DNA of 64,000 nucleotides, taken from assembly GCA_021186555.1 (NCBI GenBank), contig JAJKFL010000026.1, positions 7,008,209 to 7,072,208 of the forward strand, written 5' to 3'. Of the stretch, positions 31,454-42,246 are shown piece after piece. The notes beneath the pieces were generated by a model. That model was not told the origin of the DNA and searched no databases. It worked only from the letters and a program-made list of their open reading frames with translations. The stretch comes from Reticulitermes speratus. Taxonomy: Eukaryota > Arthropoda > Insecta > Blattodea > Rhinotermitidae. The position numbers and the translations under genes are program-made. Each line of letters starts with the position of its first letter. Positions within the stretch are counted from its first letter, which is position 1.

Positions 31454-31878
31454 TGTGTCAGTTGCACGAAGGATGTATAATGTTAAGTTGATAGTTGCAC
31501 AAAACTATTAAGTCACTCAGCCGAAATAAATGTTCCGGTAATCCGACTGTATTAAGGTCACGGAAAGGAGTCACATGGATAGTGAGGATGGCGACGCACG
31601 AAGTTTCCAACTCCATGTCTGCTCTTCTATTTCACCGGTTTAACTACCCCAAAGCGCGTAGCGAATATTATAAACTGATCATCAATAAAAAAGTTTCTTG
31701 TGAATAAAAATTTCACGTGGCGTTTGTGGAACATGAGAGAGAGCTGGACGTCAAACCTGACACATTTCTTTTGTCAGTATGAAGGGTAAAGGTAGAATTT
31801 TGTTTGTTATAAAAACACCGTGCCATGAACACGCATGAGAGCAGCCAAGGCGTACATGCGTGCCTTCGTAACTTCGGT
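31454..31878. other. No feature recognised
   Basis: A 70-codon frame at 31495 has no motif. Confidence 0.35.
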
Positions 31879-32193
31879 ACTACATGTATTCATTCATCTC
31901 GTAGTCTGTCTTACGACAGGTCCGTAGCCTCTTCCAAAGCGAGTTCTCCAAACAGTGCGATCTAGTGTTTCCTCTTTCAAATTCCAGCATCTTCTATTTT
32001 CCTTACGGTCATCCGGTAGCTGCTTACGTCTTCTCCCTCGTCTTCCCTTCATTTCTATCCTTCCTCTAACTTCCTTCAATCACATGTTTCAGAAGGCAGT
32101 TTCTACGCAAGATGTGACCAATCCAGTTAGCCTTTCTTCTTTTTATTGTATGTACGATATTCCTCTCCTCCTTTACTCTGTAACTACATGTAT
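31879..32193 (-). pseudogene. LINE-H ORF2 3' end, 5' truncated, 11-bp TSD
   Basis: The insertion (31890-32182) is bounded by perfect repeats ACTACATGTAT (31879-31889 and 32183-32193). On the minus strand it encodes the C-terminal end of the LINE seen at 40386: HILRRN-like residues, then GRRGRRRKQL, RCWNLKEETLDRTVWRT and FGRGYGPVVRQT before the stop, and a tail of AATGAATAC. The frame is broken between the two parts. The reverse-transcriptase core is absent. Confidence 0.9.
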
Positions 32194-32720
32194 GTAGGTT
32201 GAAAAATTTACGTCCCGTCTTATTTAACTCCGAAAAAAGAGCCTCGTTTCGTATTGGGCAGGTTGCTCGCTGGACGCTCTCGGTGTCCGGGCGAACAGAG
32301 CCTGTAGTCTAGTATTATGACGCCTAAAGGTGGACAGGTGTTTTGTGATATGAAATGAGACGTCGTAAAGTGAATGTAAGCTAGGAACTTCTCTCTGACA
32401 CAAACCCCCACTGCAGAATGTGCTTGGCGTCGGGTTTCACAGCCTGCAGTACGTGCATGAAGTCACAGAGACAGACAGACAGACCGACCGCTTTTTGTAA
32501 TGCGGAGTGCCGTTGTTACTACTGTCATGTAGCATGACGTCTGTCCCCCACGATGATGGATGTCATGCGACGCCACGGTCAGACGAGGTATATTTTGAAG
32601 ACAGATACGTATTTCGCAAGGGAAATACTATGTTATTTAACGACGGTTGACGTCGACAGATGCTATTAACATAAGGTCCATTTAGAAGTAAGTGCGCTGT
32701 CAAGAATTCGGATTGAAAGC
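32194..32720. other. No feature recognised
   Basis: A phrase TTATTTAACGACGG at 32633 resembles the phrase noted at 17280. No gene seen. Confidence 0.35.
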
Positions 32721-33030
32721 GTGCAATAATAAAGAAAGATGAAGTTCGCGCTATGACAGGTCATGAAGAGTGAGAGTAAAGGTATAGCTGTACTCTTTCT
32801 TTAACCTCGGTGCTACATGACGGTGGATGGCTAACGCCACGTCTCGGCCGCTTTATCTCCGGGGAAAGACACGCGGTACCCAATGTACACGAGGATGGAT
32901 GGGGCCAAGGGCCAGTCTGGATGGACGGGTGCGAAATATTTCGCCCCCACCGGGATTCGATCTCCAGACCTTCCAGCTCGTAGCGAGTAACAATACTGAC
33001 TGAGCTATCTCGGCCCACTGTGCAATAATA
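32721..33030 (-). repeat. SINE-B copy with 12-bp TSD
   Basis: SINE-B (32733-33018, minus) between GTGCAATAATAA repeats (32721-32732 and 33019-33030). The full tRNA-like head is present: GGGCCGAGATAGCTCAGTCA (A box) and GGAGATCGAATCCC (B box). Small insertions (GGATGGAT duplications) lie at about 32893 and 32918. Its open frames are repeat-derived. Confidence 0.93.
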
Positions 33031-33319
33031 AGATATTTAATAAACAATAATTTGGGAAGGATGTGGAACTAATCGATTGCGGCCCAGTTCGAGATAGTGT
33101 CCTTTATACAGATCCTCGATATTCGAGATCTCCAACTTTCGTGATCACCCATTTTAATGTCACTGTTTCCATCTTTCGTGGAGACATTCATGGAAGAAAT
33201 AAAGAAATGTAGAAACCCGCGAAAGATCGTGGCCAGGAAAGGTCTTCGGATTGACTGTTACAAGTATGTCTTTCTCTTTCGTAACCAAAGGCAAAATAAG
33301 GTACAGCTCGTCATAAAAG

Positions 33320-33470
33320 TGTAGGGTTGAGTGGAGATTTAAATCCATTCATTCTTAACTTCGATACTAGATGCGCCCCAATCCCTTTAAGGTCGGGGTA
33401 GACCTCCCTGTATCTATTGTATAAGAGGCTGTGTGGGTCTCGGGGCTGCACTAAACTCTTTGGAAAAAAT
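33320..33470 (-). repeat. SINE-B' fragment, decayed
   Basis: The plus strand shows ATCCATTCATTCTTAACTTC, GATACTAGATGCG and AAGAGGCTGTGTGGGTCTCG, the reversed 3' part and body of SINE-B', with a large deletion across the core. Confidence 0.5.
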
Positions 33471-33654
33471 ACAAATTTCTTGTCTCTCTGTCGCCATGCC
33501 CTTGGCCTATTCACTAAAGTGACTACGATAACCCGGCTTATTTTTTCGTAACAAACGCCTCGAGAACGACTGAAATGTGGAAGGAACTTCACACTATTCC
33601 CTGCTATTGTTATTATTTGCCTACGTAAATGGTTAAAGTGATTGACTAGGACAC

Positions 33655-33770
33655 CGAAGACAGAGGGGTCGATTGGACACAGGGAAAGTGGTACCAGGAA
33701 ATATCTCGAGGTGGTAAATTGTCCGGAGCGTGAAGCTCGTCACTCACCTTTATCCAGTGTTGATGTCTAG
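33655..33770 (+). repeat. SINE-A/B-type core fragment
   Basis: GTACCAGGAAATATCTCGAG, GTGGTAAATTGTCCGGAGCG, TGAAGCTCGTCACTCACC and ATCCAGTGTTGATG follow the order of the shared SINE core. Too diverged to assign to one family. Confidence 0.45.
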
Positions 33771-34109
33771 AATACGTTAAACTTTACTTCCATGTCAGAC
33801 GCTTTCACGGCGTCATACGTCGAGACAAGGGCGAATAACAAACACGCTTCGCGTTAGGAATATCCGGGCTCAGGTATCAGAGTTTTATCGTGGCTTGGTT
33901 TAGTTCACCTAGGACGTCCAGGGTATAACGTATTCACCGAGGCTGGCACCGCGTCCGTCTACATTTGTGATTCATTATTCTCAGAAGACTTTCCTTCTTC
34001 CTCGGAGGTTTCCACTTTATGGGGACCTTCTACCAAACAGCTGCATCAAAACTGACTCTCACCGGACCTTCTCTACTCAGTTCCTTCCCAATATTTCCCT
34101 TCTTCGGCG
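33771..34109. other. No feature recognised
   Basis: Short frames at 33967 and 34019 carry no motif. Confidence 0.35.
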
Positions 34110-34270
34110 AGTTCGAGAAGCCTCGTCATGCCCGTCTGTCTTTCCGCATGTATGAGGGCGGATCCCATCGCAGATTTTTCGTGAAATTTCATATTCGGAA
34201 TTTTTACTAAAATTTGTCCACACATTCCGAATTTGGTCGACCTTGGACAAACACAAAGAACACGTCACAT
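34110..34270 (+). repeat. Family X dispersed repeat
   Basis: GCCTCGTCATGCCCGTCTGT, CTTTCCGCATG, then TTTTTCGTGAAATTTCATAT and CGAATTTGGTCGACCTTGGA repeat the order of blocks of the copy at 238. Confidence 0.5.
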
Positions 34271-34524
34271 GAAGACCATTGTACGGTCAAGTAACTGGTG
34301 TTTATCATGGACACAAACTGCCTAAGAAAAACTGCACACTCTAAACATTTCGCCTTTCAAGAGTTAAGTACAGGCAACAGATATCTCGCCATTTGCAAGA
34401 GAAGAACAGGCGATGAAGCACAATCAGGGAGGCCGGAAATACAATGATCGAAAAACATCATTCCACTCAAAAACTAGAAAAGTAGCGCTTACTTTAGGGC
34501 TGCACGGGAAGTATTCAGGAATAA

Positions 34525-35058
34525 TGTGGACAATAGGAATAATGTAGACATAGGAATAATGTGGACATAGGAATAATGTGGACAATAGGAATATACGGAC
34601 AAAAAGAATAATGTGTACAATAAGAATATTGGGGACAATGGAAATTATGTGGAAAATAGGAATAATGGGGACAATATGAGTAATGGGGAAAAGATAGAAA
34701 TAATGGGGAAAGTAGGAATAATGCGGATAATAGGAATAATATGGACAAAAAGAATAATGTTGACAATAAGAATAATATGAACAAAAAGAATGTGTACAAT
34801 AAATAATGCGACAATGGAATTATGTGGACAATAGAAATATTGGGGATAATATGAATAATGGGAAATAATGGGGAAAATAGGAGTAATGGGGAAGTAGAAA
34901 TAATGCGGACAATAGGAATAATGCGGACAATGGGAATTATGTGGACAATAGGAATATTGGGGATAATATGAATAATGGGGAAAACAGAAATAATGGGGAA
35001 AATAGGAGTAATGGGGAAGTAGGAATAATGCGGACAATAGGAATAATGTGGACAATAT
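34525..35058. repeat. About 18-bp minisatellite (GGACAATAGGAATAATGT)
   Basis: About 29 units of 17-19 bp, AATAATG-GGA-AATAGG, with ATATTGGGG and AGTAATGGGG variants. A block of about 120-130 bp is repeated (34800-34920 and 34920-35050), so larger segments were duplicated. The minus-strand frames of 148 and 201 codons (PIIPIVHIIP-type repeats) come from the repeat and overlap in different frames. Confidence 0.93.
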
Positions 35059-35756
35059 CCGAGCGAAAGCGTTTGAAGTGTTACGCCACACAGATAATTC
35101 CTAACTTGTGTCTTAAACATCTTTCCTTGTTCCCATCTCCATCTCGGCCTTCCTCTTCGAAGTCCTCACATTCTTTTCATATTCGGAACCTTCCTTTTTA
35201 TCCTATCACTATGTAGTCTTAAAACATATCCATAAAACCTTATTTCGCTGCTTTTTAATTTATTTATACTCGTAATTCTAACTTTCTCGTTCCGACTAAT
35301 AATGTTACAGTCCGAAGAAATTATTATTTTTTATGAGTTACTGACGTCATAAAATAAATAAATCAATGAATAAGCAAATAAACATTAAGCAGAGAAGCAT
35401 CATTACCTTACCCTACAAATTACATAAGAAATGCCAAATATAATTCTGCACGCACGACAGATCCAGTACCGAACACTCCCTTCTTCTGTTGATCTGATTC
35501 ATAAATAATTCCACGTTACTTTCAATTCTCAAGGGAACGGCGCAAAGTTTAGGTTATTTGTTGAAGCGCTGGCATCTGATGCGTTGCAAGGAATACCAAT
35601 CGTGCAGAAACACAGGCGAACTGCAACACTGCATCCCGGAAAGGATTTACCGATGTAGTGCGCGGTCCGGCGTTACGTACAAAGCGCTTGAAGAAAGCAT
35701 CGATCAGTTGTTTATTGTCACATTATCCCTTTAAAGACTAATACTAACTTGGATTA
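35059..35756. other. No feature recognised
   Basis: AT-rich with no gene seen. Confidence 0.35.
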
Positions 35757-37445
35757 TACTTAAATATTGAGTTCGTACCGCGCAGTAAACATATTCCGCC
35801 TCAGTGAATTCTTGCTTTGGACTTTGTACTTCTTATAATTTTTAACGAATTAGACGATGGAAAAAGTCCAGAGAAACAAGATTACTTCAATACGGCATAC
35901 ACCACCGTCAGAGCCCTATAGAGATGAATACTCCGGCAGTTATACAAACAGTCAGTTAATGTTGTACAGTGAATAATAGCTGTTTGTTCTGAGATCCACA
36001 CAAAACACATAAATACAGTTCGCACGGCGCAGTAAACACACTCCGTCTCAGTTATACAAACCAGTCAGTTAATGCTGTACAGTGAAATAATCGCTGTTTG
36101 TTCTGAGATCCACACAAAACATAAATACAGTTCGCACGGCGCAGTAAACACACTCCGTCTCAGTTATACAACCAGTCAGTTATGTTGTACAGTGAAATAA
36201 TAGCTGTTTGTTTGAGATCCACACAAAACACATAAATACAGTTCGCACGGCGCAGTAAACACACTCGTCTCAGTTATACAAACCAGTCAGTTAATGCTGT
36301 ACAGTGAAATAATAGCTGTTTGTTCTGAGATCCACACAAAACACATAAATACAGTTCGCACGGCGCGTAAACACACTCCGTCTCAGTTATACAAACAGTC
36401 AGTTAATGTTGTACAGTGAAATATAGCTGTTTGTTCTGAGATCCACACAAAACACATAAATACAGTTCGCACGGCGCAGTAAACACACTCCGTCTCAGTT
36501 ATACAAACAAGTCAGTTAATGTTGTACAGTGAATAATAGCTGTTTGTTCTGAGATCCACACAAAACACATAAATACAGTTCGCACGGCGCAGTAAACACA
36601 CTCCGTCTCAGTTATACAAACCAGTCAGTTAATGTTGTACAGTGAAATAATAGCTGTTTGTTCTGAGATCCACACAAAACACATAAATACAGTTCGCACG
36701 GCGCAGTAAACACACTCCGTCTCAGTTATACAAACAAGTCAGTTAATGTTGTTACAGTGAAATAGCTGTTTGTTCTGAGATCCACACAAAACACATAAAT
36801 ACAGTTCGCACGGCGCAGTAAACACACTCCGTCTCAGTTATACAAACCAGTCAGTTAATGTTGTACAGTGAAATAATAGCTGTTTGTTCTGAGATCCACA
36901 CAAAACACATAAATACAGTTCGCACGGCGCAGTAAACACACTCCGTCTCAGTTATACAAACCAGTCAGTTAATGTTGTACAGTGAAATAATAGCTGTTTG
37001 TTCTGAGATCCACACAAAACACATAAATACAGTTCGCACGGCGCAGTAAACACACTCCGTCTCAGTTATACAAACCAGTCAGTTAATGTTGTACAGTGAA
37101 ATAATAGCTGTTTGCTCTGAGATCCACACAAAACACATAAAACAGTTCGCACGGCGCAGTAAACACACTCCGTCTCAGTTATACAAACCAGTCAGTTAAT
37201 GCTGTACAGTGAAATAATCGCTGTTTGTTCTCAGATCCACACAAAACACATAAATACAGTCCGTACCGCGCAGTAAACACACTCCGTCTCAGTTATACAA
37301 ACCAGTCAGTTAATGCTGTACAGTGAAATAATCGCTGTTTGTTCTGAGATCCACACAAAACACATAAATACACTGTGTGGGCAGAACGTAGAATTTGTGA
37401 ATGTTAAACCTGGTGGTATATATAATAACCACTGGGCTTTATGCC
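35757..37445 (+). repeat. Family S element with 114-bp satellite array
   Basis: About 13 head-to-tail copies (starts near 35937, 36049, 36160, 36270, 36384, 36497, 36610, 36723, 36836, 36950, 37064, 37177 and 37289) of a 112-114 bp unit. The unit contains CAGTTATACAAACCAGTCAG, ATAATAGCTGTTTGTTCTGA, GATCCACACAAAACACATAA and GCGCAGTAAACACACTCC. A partial unit lies at 35757. The last unit continues into the non-repeated S 3' part (ACACTGTGTGGGCAGAACGT ... TAACCACTGGGCTTTATGC). The outer units differ from the inner ones (CCGTACCGCG versus GCACGGCG). Confidence 0.95.
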
Positions 37446-37988
37446 TATTTTTAAGGCACCGCCTCGCCGAGCTAGTTGGCTCAAGATACGACGCTTCTGA
37501 ATTCTGTTCAGGAGATACTTGTTTCGAAACTCGTCAGGGTCACAGCTTATCCTAAGAGAAAACATTTACGAGTTACCTCATCCCCTCAAGGAAATTTTCG
37601 GTAGAGTACACTACCCCCACAATGCCTTCTTCTGTGCACTGTACGGACCTTGAAATCATCTGCTGCCGGCCTCGGTGCACCGTAGGTCGTAAATGCGTTT
37701 AAGCTGACTATAAATCTAAAGCCCTTCGTCCTGGACGTTAGTTGGAATTTAAACCCCAGAGTCATTACAGGGTTAAATTCGTCCTTGACTCCTTTCACAT
37801 CCTTCCCCGTTCATTATTCATTATCGCCCAAACTTTCGACGCTAAATACTCTGAGTTACGGACAGTGCCTTTAAATGAACTACAAACTTTTTTTAGTCCA
37901 ACCTCTTTCTACCTACTCACTGTACGTGTAGAAAGTATTATTGCACCTGATCACACTCAATGACTCACACACACACACACATGGAGTC
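37446..37988. other. No feature recognised; short (CA)n at 37963
   Basis: No gene seen. A CACACACA run of about 18 bases precedes the following SINE. Confidence 0.35.
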
Positions 37989-38157
37989 GTATAGGACTAC
38001 TTTTGGACAAGGGATCGGCCCGTCGCAGAGACCTCTACCTGACAACACACAACACTCGCAACAGACACCTATACCCCCGACGGGATTCGAACCCCCAATC
38101 CCAGCAAAGCAAGCAGCCGCAAACCTAGCCGCAAACCGCGCGGCCACCGCTATCGGC
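37989..38157 (-). repeat. SINE-D copy 7, 3' truncated and decayed
   Basis: On the minus strand: GCCGATAGCGGTGGCCGCGC, B box GGGTTCGAATCCC, GTTGTGTGTTGTCAGGTAGA and GGTCTCTGCGACGGGCCG, ending near AGTCCTA. The hairpin part is absent. The GGGGGTATAGGTGTCTG segment is mutated. Confidence 0.8.
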
Positions 38158-38527
38158 ACCTACAAACGTAAAAACAAGAAACGCCAGACGTTACAGTGGC
38201 AAGACGTTGGTACCCACCTACCAAACTGCACGGTTTAATAACACAGAAGACTGCAACCTGAACCTGATATCCCATACGTATTGTATAGAGGTGTTTGTTT
38301 ATTTAGGTGTGCGGTCTGTTTAGTGACGCTGTCAGTACACTAGACTGCGTGGCATGGCGTCAAAGTGTAGAGAGGTTAAAGAAAAGATGGTGACATGACG
38401 TAATATAGAGAATACGCTTGTAGGAACTGAGGAAAATTAAGGAAAAATACTCACTCAGGACGGTCGGACATAATTCGAACTGGGGACAACTCCAATATAA
38501 TTCAGCAATATTAAACTTGAACAAACC
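38158..38527. other. No feature recognised
   Basis: A phrase TTTAGTGACGCTGTCAGTAC (38315) matches the short phrase noted at 17280. Confidence 0.3.
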
Positions 38528-38715
38528 TATCAATAAGTTTGATTTTAGGCTTCCGCCGCGATGTTGATGAAATCCGTGGTCTTCTGGGTTATTACACGGC
38601 GTCGTGTGGTGATTGTTTAACAACAATTACCACACGACGCCGTGTAATAACCGAGAAGACCACAGATTTCTATCAATAAGTCATCGTGTTGTGGCTGGTT
38701 ATGGCCATCTTCAGG
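38528..38715. mobile_element. Near-perfect palindrome with hammerhead-like remnant (P5)
   Basis: The region 38569-38670 folds into an almost perfect hairpin: GAAATCCGTGGTCTTCTGGG, TTATTACACGGCGTCGTGTG on the left and its inverse on the right, with a centre of about 4 bases (38617-38620). The direct repeat CTATCAATAAGT (38528-38539 and 38670-38681) flanks it. On the right a degenerate minus-strand hammerhead-like motif (38685-38715: CCTGAAGATGGCC, ACCAGCC) follows. Confidence 0.7.
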
Positions 38716-38898
38716 TACATTAGCACATTTTTACGCTACATGAATTTTAGTTTTACAATAATTATTGTGATCCTTAGTTTTTTGAAACTAGGAAGGCTTG
38801 GAATGTCCTGTTTGAGGAAGCCAAAACCCACAAAGGGTCCTAAACCTAATGGATGAAGAAGAAGAAGCTCTTTGACACAGGAAATATTAAAAATTATG

Positions 38899-39212
38899 TA
38901 CTTATTCGTTGTGAGCCGGGATAGCTCAGTCGGCATAGCGACTCGCTACGGGCTGAACGATCCGGGGATCGAATCCGGTGGGGGCGAGATTTTTCGCAGC
39001 CGTCCAAGACCGGCCCTGGGGCCCACACAACCTCCTATACAATAGGTACCGGTTCTCTTTCCCGGGGGTAAAGCGGCCGTGGCGTGGTGTTGACCACCCA
39101 CCCTCATCTAGTGCCAGGGTTAAAGAAAGAGTAGAGCTATACCTCTACTCCCCCTCTGGGCCTTCATGGCCTGTTATAGGGAGAACTTGACGTTTATATA
39201 TACTTATTCATT
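38899..39212 (+). repeat. SINE-B copy, full length, with TSD
   Basis: SINE-B (38911-39200) starts GAGCCGGGATAGCTCAGTCG (intact A box), B box GGGGATCGAATCC, then GGGCGAGATTTTTC, the core CCGGGGGTAAAGCGGCCGTG, CATCTAGTGCC and GGGCCTTCATGGCCTG. TSD: TACTTATTCGTT (38899-38910) and TACTTATTCATT (39201-39212), one mismatch. Confidence 0.92.
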
Positions 39213-39221
39213 TGTTAAATC

Positions 39222-39838
39222 GTGCCACATAATCTTCTTACATATGTATACTTAGTGTTGTGTTTTGTTGTTAACTCTCTTACATATGTATACTTAGTGT
39301 TGTGTTTTGTTGTTATCTCTCTTACATATGTATACTTAGTGTTGTGTTTTGTTGTTATCTCTCTTACATATGTATACTTAGTGTTGTGTTTTGTTGTTAT
39401 CTCTCTTACATATGTATACTTAGTGTTGTGTTTTGTTGTTATCTCTCTTACGTATGTATACTTAGTGTTGTGTTTTGTTGTTATCTCTCTTACATATGTA
39501 TACTTAGTGTTGTGTTTTGTTGTTATCTCTCTTACATATGTATACTTAGTGTTGTGTTTTGTTGTTATCTCTCTTACATATGTATACTTAGTGTTGTGTT
39601 TTGTTGTTATCTCTCTTACGTATGTATACTTAGTGTTGTGTTTTGTTGTTATCTCTCTTACATATGTATACTTAGTGTTGTGTTTTGTTGTTATCTCTCT
39701 TACATATGTATACTTAGTATTGTGTTTTGTTGTTATCTCTCTTACATATGTATACTTAGTGTTGTGTTTTGTTGTTATCTCTCTTACATATGTATACTTA
39801 GTGTTGTGTTTTGTTGTTATCTCTCTTACACTTAGTAT
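39222..39838. repeat. 42-bp minisatellite that stays open in two frames
   Basis: About 14 nearly identical copies of a 42-bp unit (TTACATATGTATACTTAGTG then TTGTGTTTTGTTGTTATCTC with short linkers). Because 42 is 14 codons, a 222-codon frame (YVYLVLCFVVISLT repeated) and a second frame of 177 codons (ICILSVVFCCYLSY repeated) both remain open. Only a few single-base differences exist, so the array is young. I do not call it a gene. Confidence 0.93.
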
Positions 39839-40378
39839 ATTAATTGTTTTCCTTCATGCTACCTTGTTTCTTGCTTTTTATTTTCCATGACCAGTATATT
39901 AAATATACTTGTTTACATTATATGTTATTTTTATCGCCTCTTCTCATTTAATTTCCGAGAAACTAAAAATAAAAAAAAAATAACATCTCTCCGAAGCTCT
40001 TTATGTCACTGGACCTGAAGGTCACGCGGGTCACATTAATTTTCAAATGTCTATCTTAATTAAATTCCATGTAAAACATTTCCCCGGGGACGACAGCATA
40101 AAGGTTCTCCCCTATGTTGCTCCAATATGGAAAACAGTCGGTGTTTGTCATGAAAAGACCTGGCCTCTCAGCTCGAGCAAGTCTCTGCTTAGCAATGCAT
40201 CAGACGCTTTTGTCGTCTGTCCTTCGTTCGTCACACTGAGCTAACAACACTGATTAATCACTGGCGTATTCTTTAATTGTACAAGCAGTGAATGAGTTAC
40301 TACGTCGGATAGGAACCTCGCAGCGAGGTTTGAGAGCACAACAGTAAATAGCCCGCCCACTCACTTAATTGTTTGGGC
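39839..40378. other. No feature recognised
   Basis: No gene seen. Confidence 0.35.
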
Positions 40379-41096
40379 ACTTCGAATGCGGAAAAAACTA
40401 AGGTAATGAGAATCTCAAGGCAACCATCCCCAATGAAAATTATGATAGATCAAAAACAATTGGAGAATGTGGAATATTTCAATTACCTAGGCAGCATAAT
40501 AACAAATGATGCAAGGTGTACACGTGAAATTAAATCCAGAATTTCCATGGCAAAAGCAGCATTCAACAAGAAGAAGAATCTTTTCAACAGCAAACTGGAC
40601 TTAAATTTAAGGAAGGAACTAGTAAAGTGCTACATTTGGAGCATAGCTTTGTGTGGTGCTGAAACGTTGACACTTCGGAAAATGGACCAGAAGTATCTGG
40701 AAAGTTTTGAAATGTGGTGCTGGAGAAGAATGGAGATCAGTTGGACCGATCGCGTGAGAAATGAAGAAGTATTACACAGAGTCAAGGAGGAGAGGAATAT
40801 CGTACATACAATAAAAAGAAGAAAGGCTAACTGGATTGGTCACATCTTGCGTAGAAACTGCCTTCTGAAACACGTGATTGAAGGAAAGGTAGAAGGAAGT
40901 CTAGAAATGACGGGAAAACGAGGGAGAAGATGTAAGCAGCTACTGGATGACCTTAAGGAAAAGAGAAGATACTGGAAATTGAAAGAGGAAGCACTAGATC
41001 GCACCCTGTGGAGAACTGGCTTTGGAAGAGGCTACGGACCTGTCGTAAGACAGACTGCAGAATGAATGAATGAATGAATGAATGAATGAACTTCGA
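40379..41096 (+). pseudogene. LINE-H ORF2 C-terminal region, best copy
   Basis: The open frame 40373-41065 (LINE-derived from about 40386) encodes the last part of a non-LTR retrotransposon ORF2. Visible blocks in order: NAEKTKVM, the end of the reverse-transcriptase region; NYLGSIITNDARCTREIKSR; AKAAFNKKKNLF; IWSIALCGAETLTLRK; FEMWCWRRMEISWTD; NEEVL; RKANWIGHILRRNCLLKHVI; a basic GKRGRRCKQLLDDLKEK; and GRGYGPVVRQTAE at the stop. The endonuclease and catalytic YADD motif are upstream and missing: 5' truncation on insertion. The tail is seven GAAT/AATG units. A 7-bp TSD candidate ACTTCGA lies at 40379-40385 and 41090-41096. The coding frame is intact, so this copy is relatively young. No clade is assigned. 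Confidence 0.9.
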
Positions 41097-41260
41097 GCCG
41101 GTCTGATTCTCCCTGCCTCGGCAGGCACAAAAACACGGGACAGACGAGCAGAGGGTTTAAATCAGTTCTGCCTGAGGATGGGGACGGAGCCAGTCCCCGA
41201 AACGTTATATTTAAACCAGTTGACGCGGCTGATGGCCCGACAAGATTATATTGACTGAAT
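41097..41260 (+). repeat. Sequence around HH-9, possible element end
   Basis: TTTAAATCAGTTCTGCC precedes and GTTATATTTAAACCAGTTGA follows the hammerhead-like motif. This may be a hammerhead-bearing element into which the LINE at 40386 inserted. Ends are not defined. Confidence 0.35.
41171..41210 (+). ncRNA. Hammerhead-like motif HH-9
   Basis: CC-TGAGGA core (CCTGAGGATG), perfect stem II GGGGAC/GTCCCC with loop GGAGCCA, GAAAC, then GTTATAT. The core and stem II are excellent; stem III is not formed as in HH-1. Confidence 0.5.
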
Positions 41261-42246
41261 GAGTTGCAGTCCAAACAGTTGTGGGTTCCACATCACAGAA
41301 AACTTTCTCGTTTCATCACTCATCTCACAGTTGAACTTGTTCTTTTTTTTAAATCATCAGACATTTTAACGCCAAGCTTTGTTGAACATTTCTACAATCC
41401 TTGCTATAGGACAGCTAATATGTGCCTTCTACTGTGCGTGAGGCAGGCTTCGCGAGATTGCTATATATATATATATATATATATTACAGTCGGCCAGAGA
41501 TGATCTCTTAATCCTCTGGAGAGATCTGAAGAAGTTAAGAGACAAAAATCCCACAACCAATTTTTCACTTCAGCTACAAGACAAAAAAAAGAAAACACGC
41601 TACAACTGCAAACAAAGTGCAATGTTCACTGAAAGCTATTCTCTGTAGACCGCTAAATGACAAGACAATGAACAGTGGATTTATTGGTGCCGTCACATAA
41701 TCGTGTAACAAGTTCGAGTGACATATCTTTGAAATTCTAAACCTTAGATAAAAGTGAATTCAGAGATGTGAGGCTCTCACTGCGTTCAATATAAATTTTA
41801 AAGTCTTCTGGGATAAACAGCAATATATTTGTTTTAAATGAGTACGAAAGATTTGGAGGAAAATTCCATCTCAATTTTCATTAACAGCCGAATTATGTTT
41901 CCGGGAAAGAAGAAAAATATTTGGTCTTATGTCGAAAAGACACAAAAAGAAGCAGCATTCACAGACTTCGCGACAGCCCCATGTAACATGTTAATTCTTA
42001 GAGTATAATCTCATTAAGAAGCGACGTCCTAGTAAATTTCGGGGCCTAACTCACATGCCTACATTTGTTACTTGTCAAGAACAAAAATATGGCGCACTAT
42101 CCTCTGGGCAACCTACATACTTACTGAAAGATCATTAATTGTCAGATTCAACGGAAATTGTGTTGTTTTATCAGTGTGTTTCCACCTCAGAATTTTGCAC
42201 ATATATAGAAAATTAATCATGGTGTTTTGTGCTCTTCTAGTTTACA
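41211..42246. other. No feature recognised; (TA)n at 41461
   Basis: TATATATATATATATATATA occupies 41461-41484. Frames at 41264 and 42072 carry no motif. Confidence 0.35.

Noticed and set aside
34515-35120. 201-codon minus-strand frame (PIIPIV-type repeats)
   Set aside because: Produced by the roughly 18-bp minisatellite; an overlapping 148-codon frame in another register is just as open.
35937-37350. CRISPR-like array
   Set aside because: The 114-bp units are contiguous without variable spacers, and the sequence is eukaryotic; it is a satellite.
38912-38985. Genuine tRNA gene at the SINE-B head (and at other SINE heads)
   Set aside because: A and B boxes are present, but the acceptor stem and anticodon arm do not fold as in a tRNA, and each head continues into a SINE body.
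39222-39890. 222-codon frame as a membrane-protein gene
   Set aside because: It consists of a 42-bp minisatellite; a second frame is equally open, and there is no non-repeated coding sequence.
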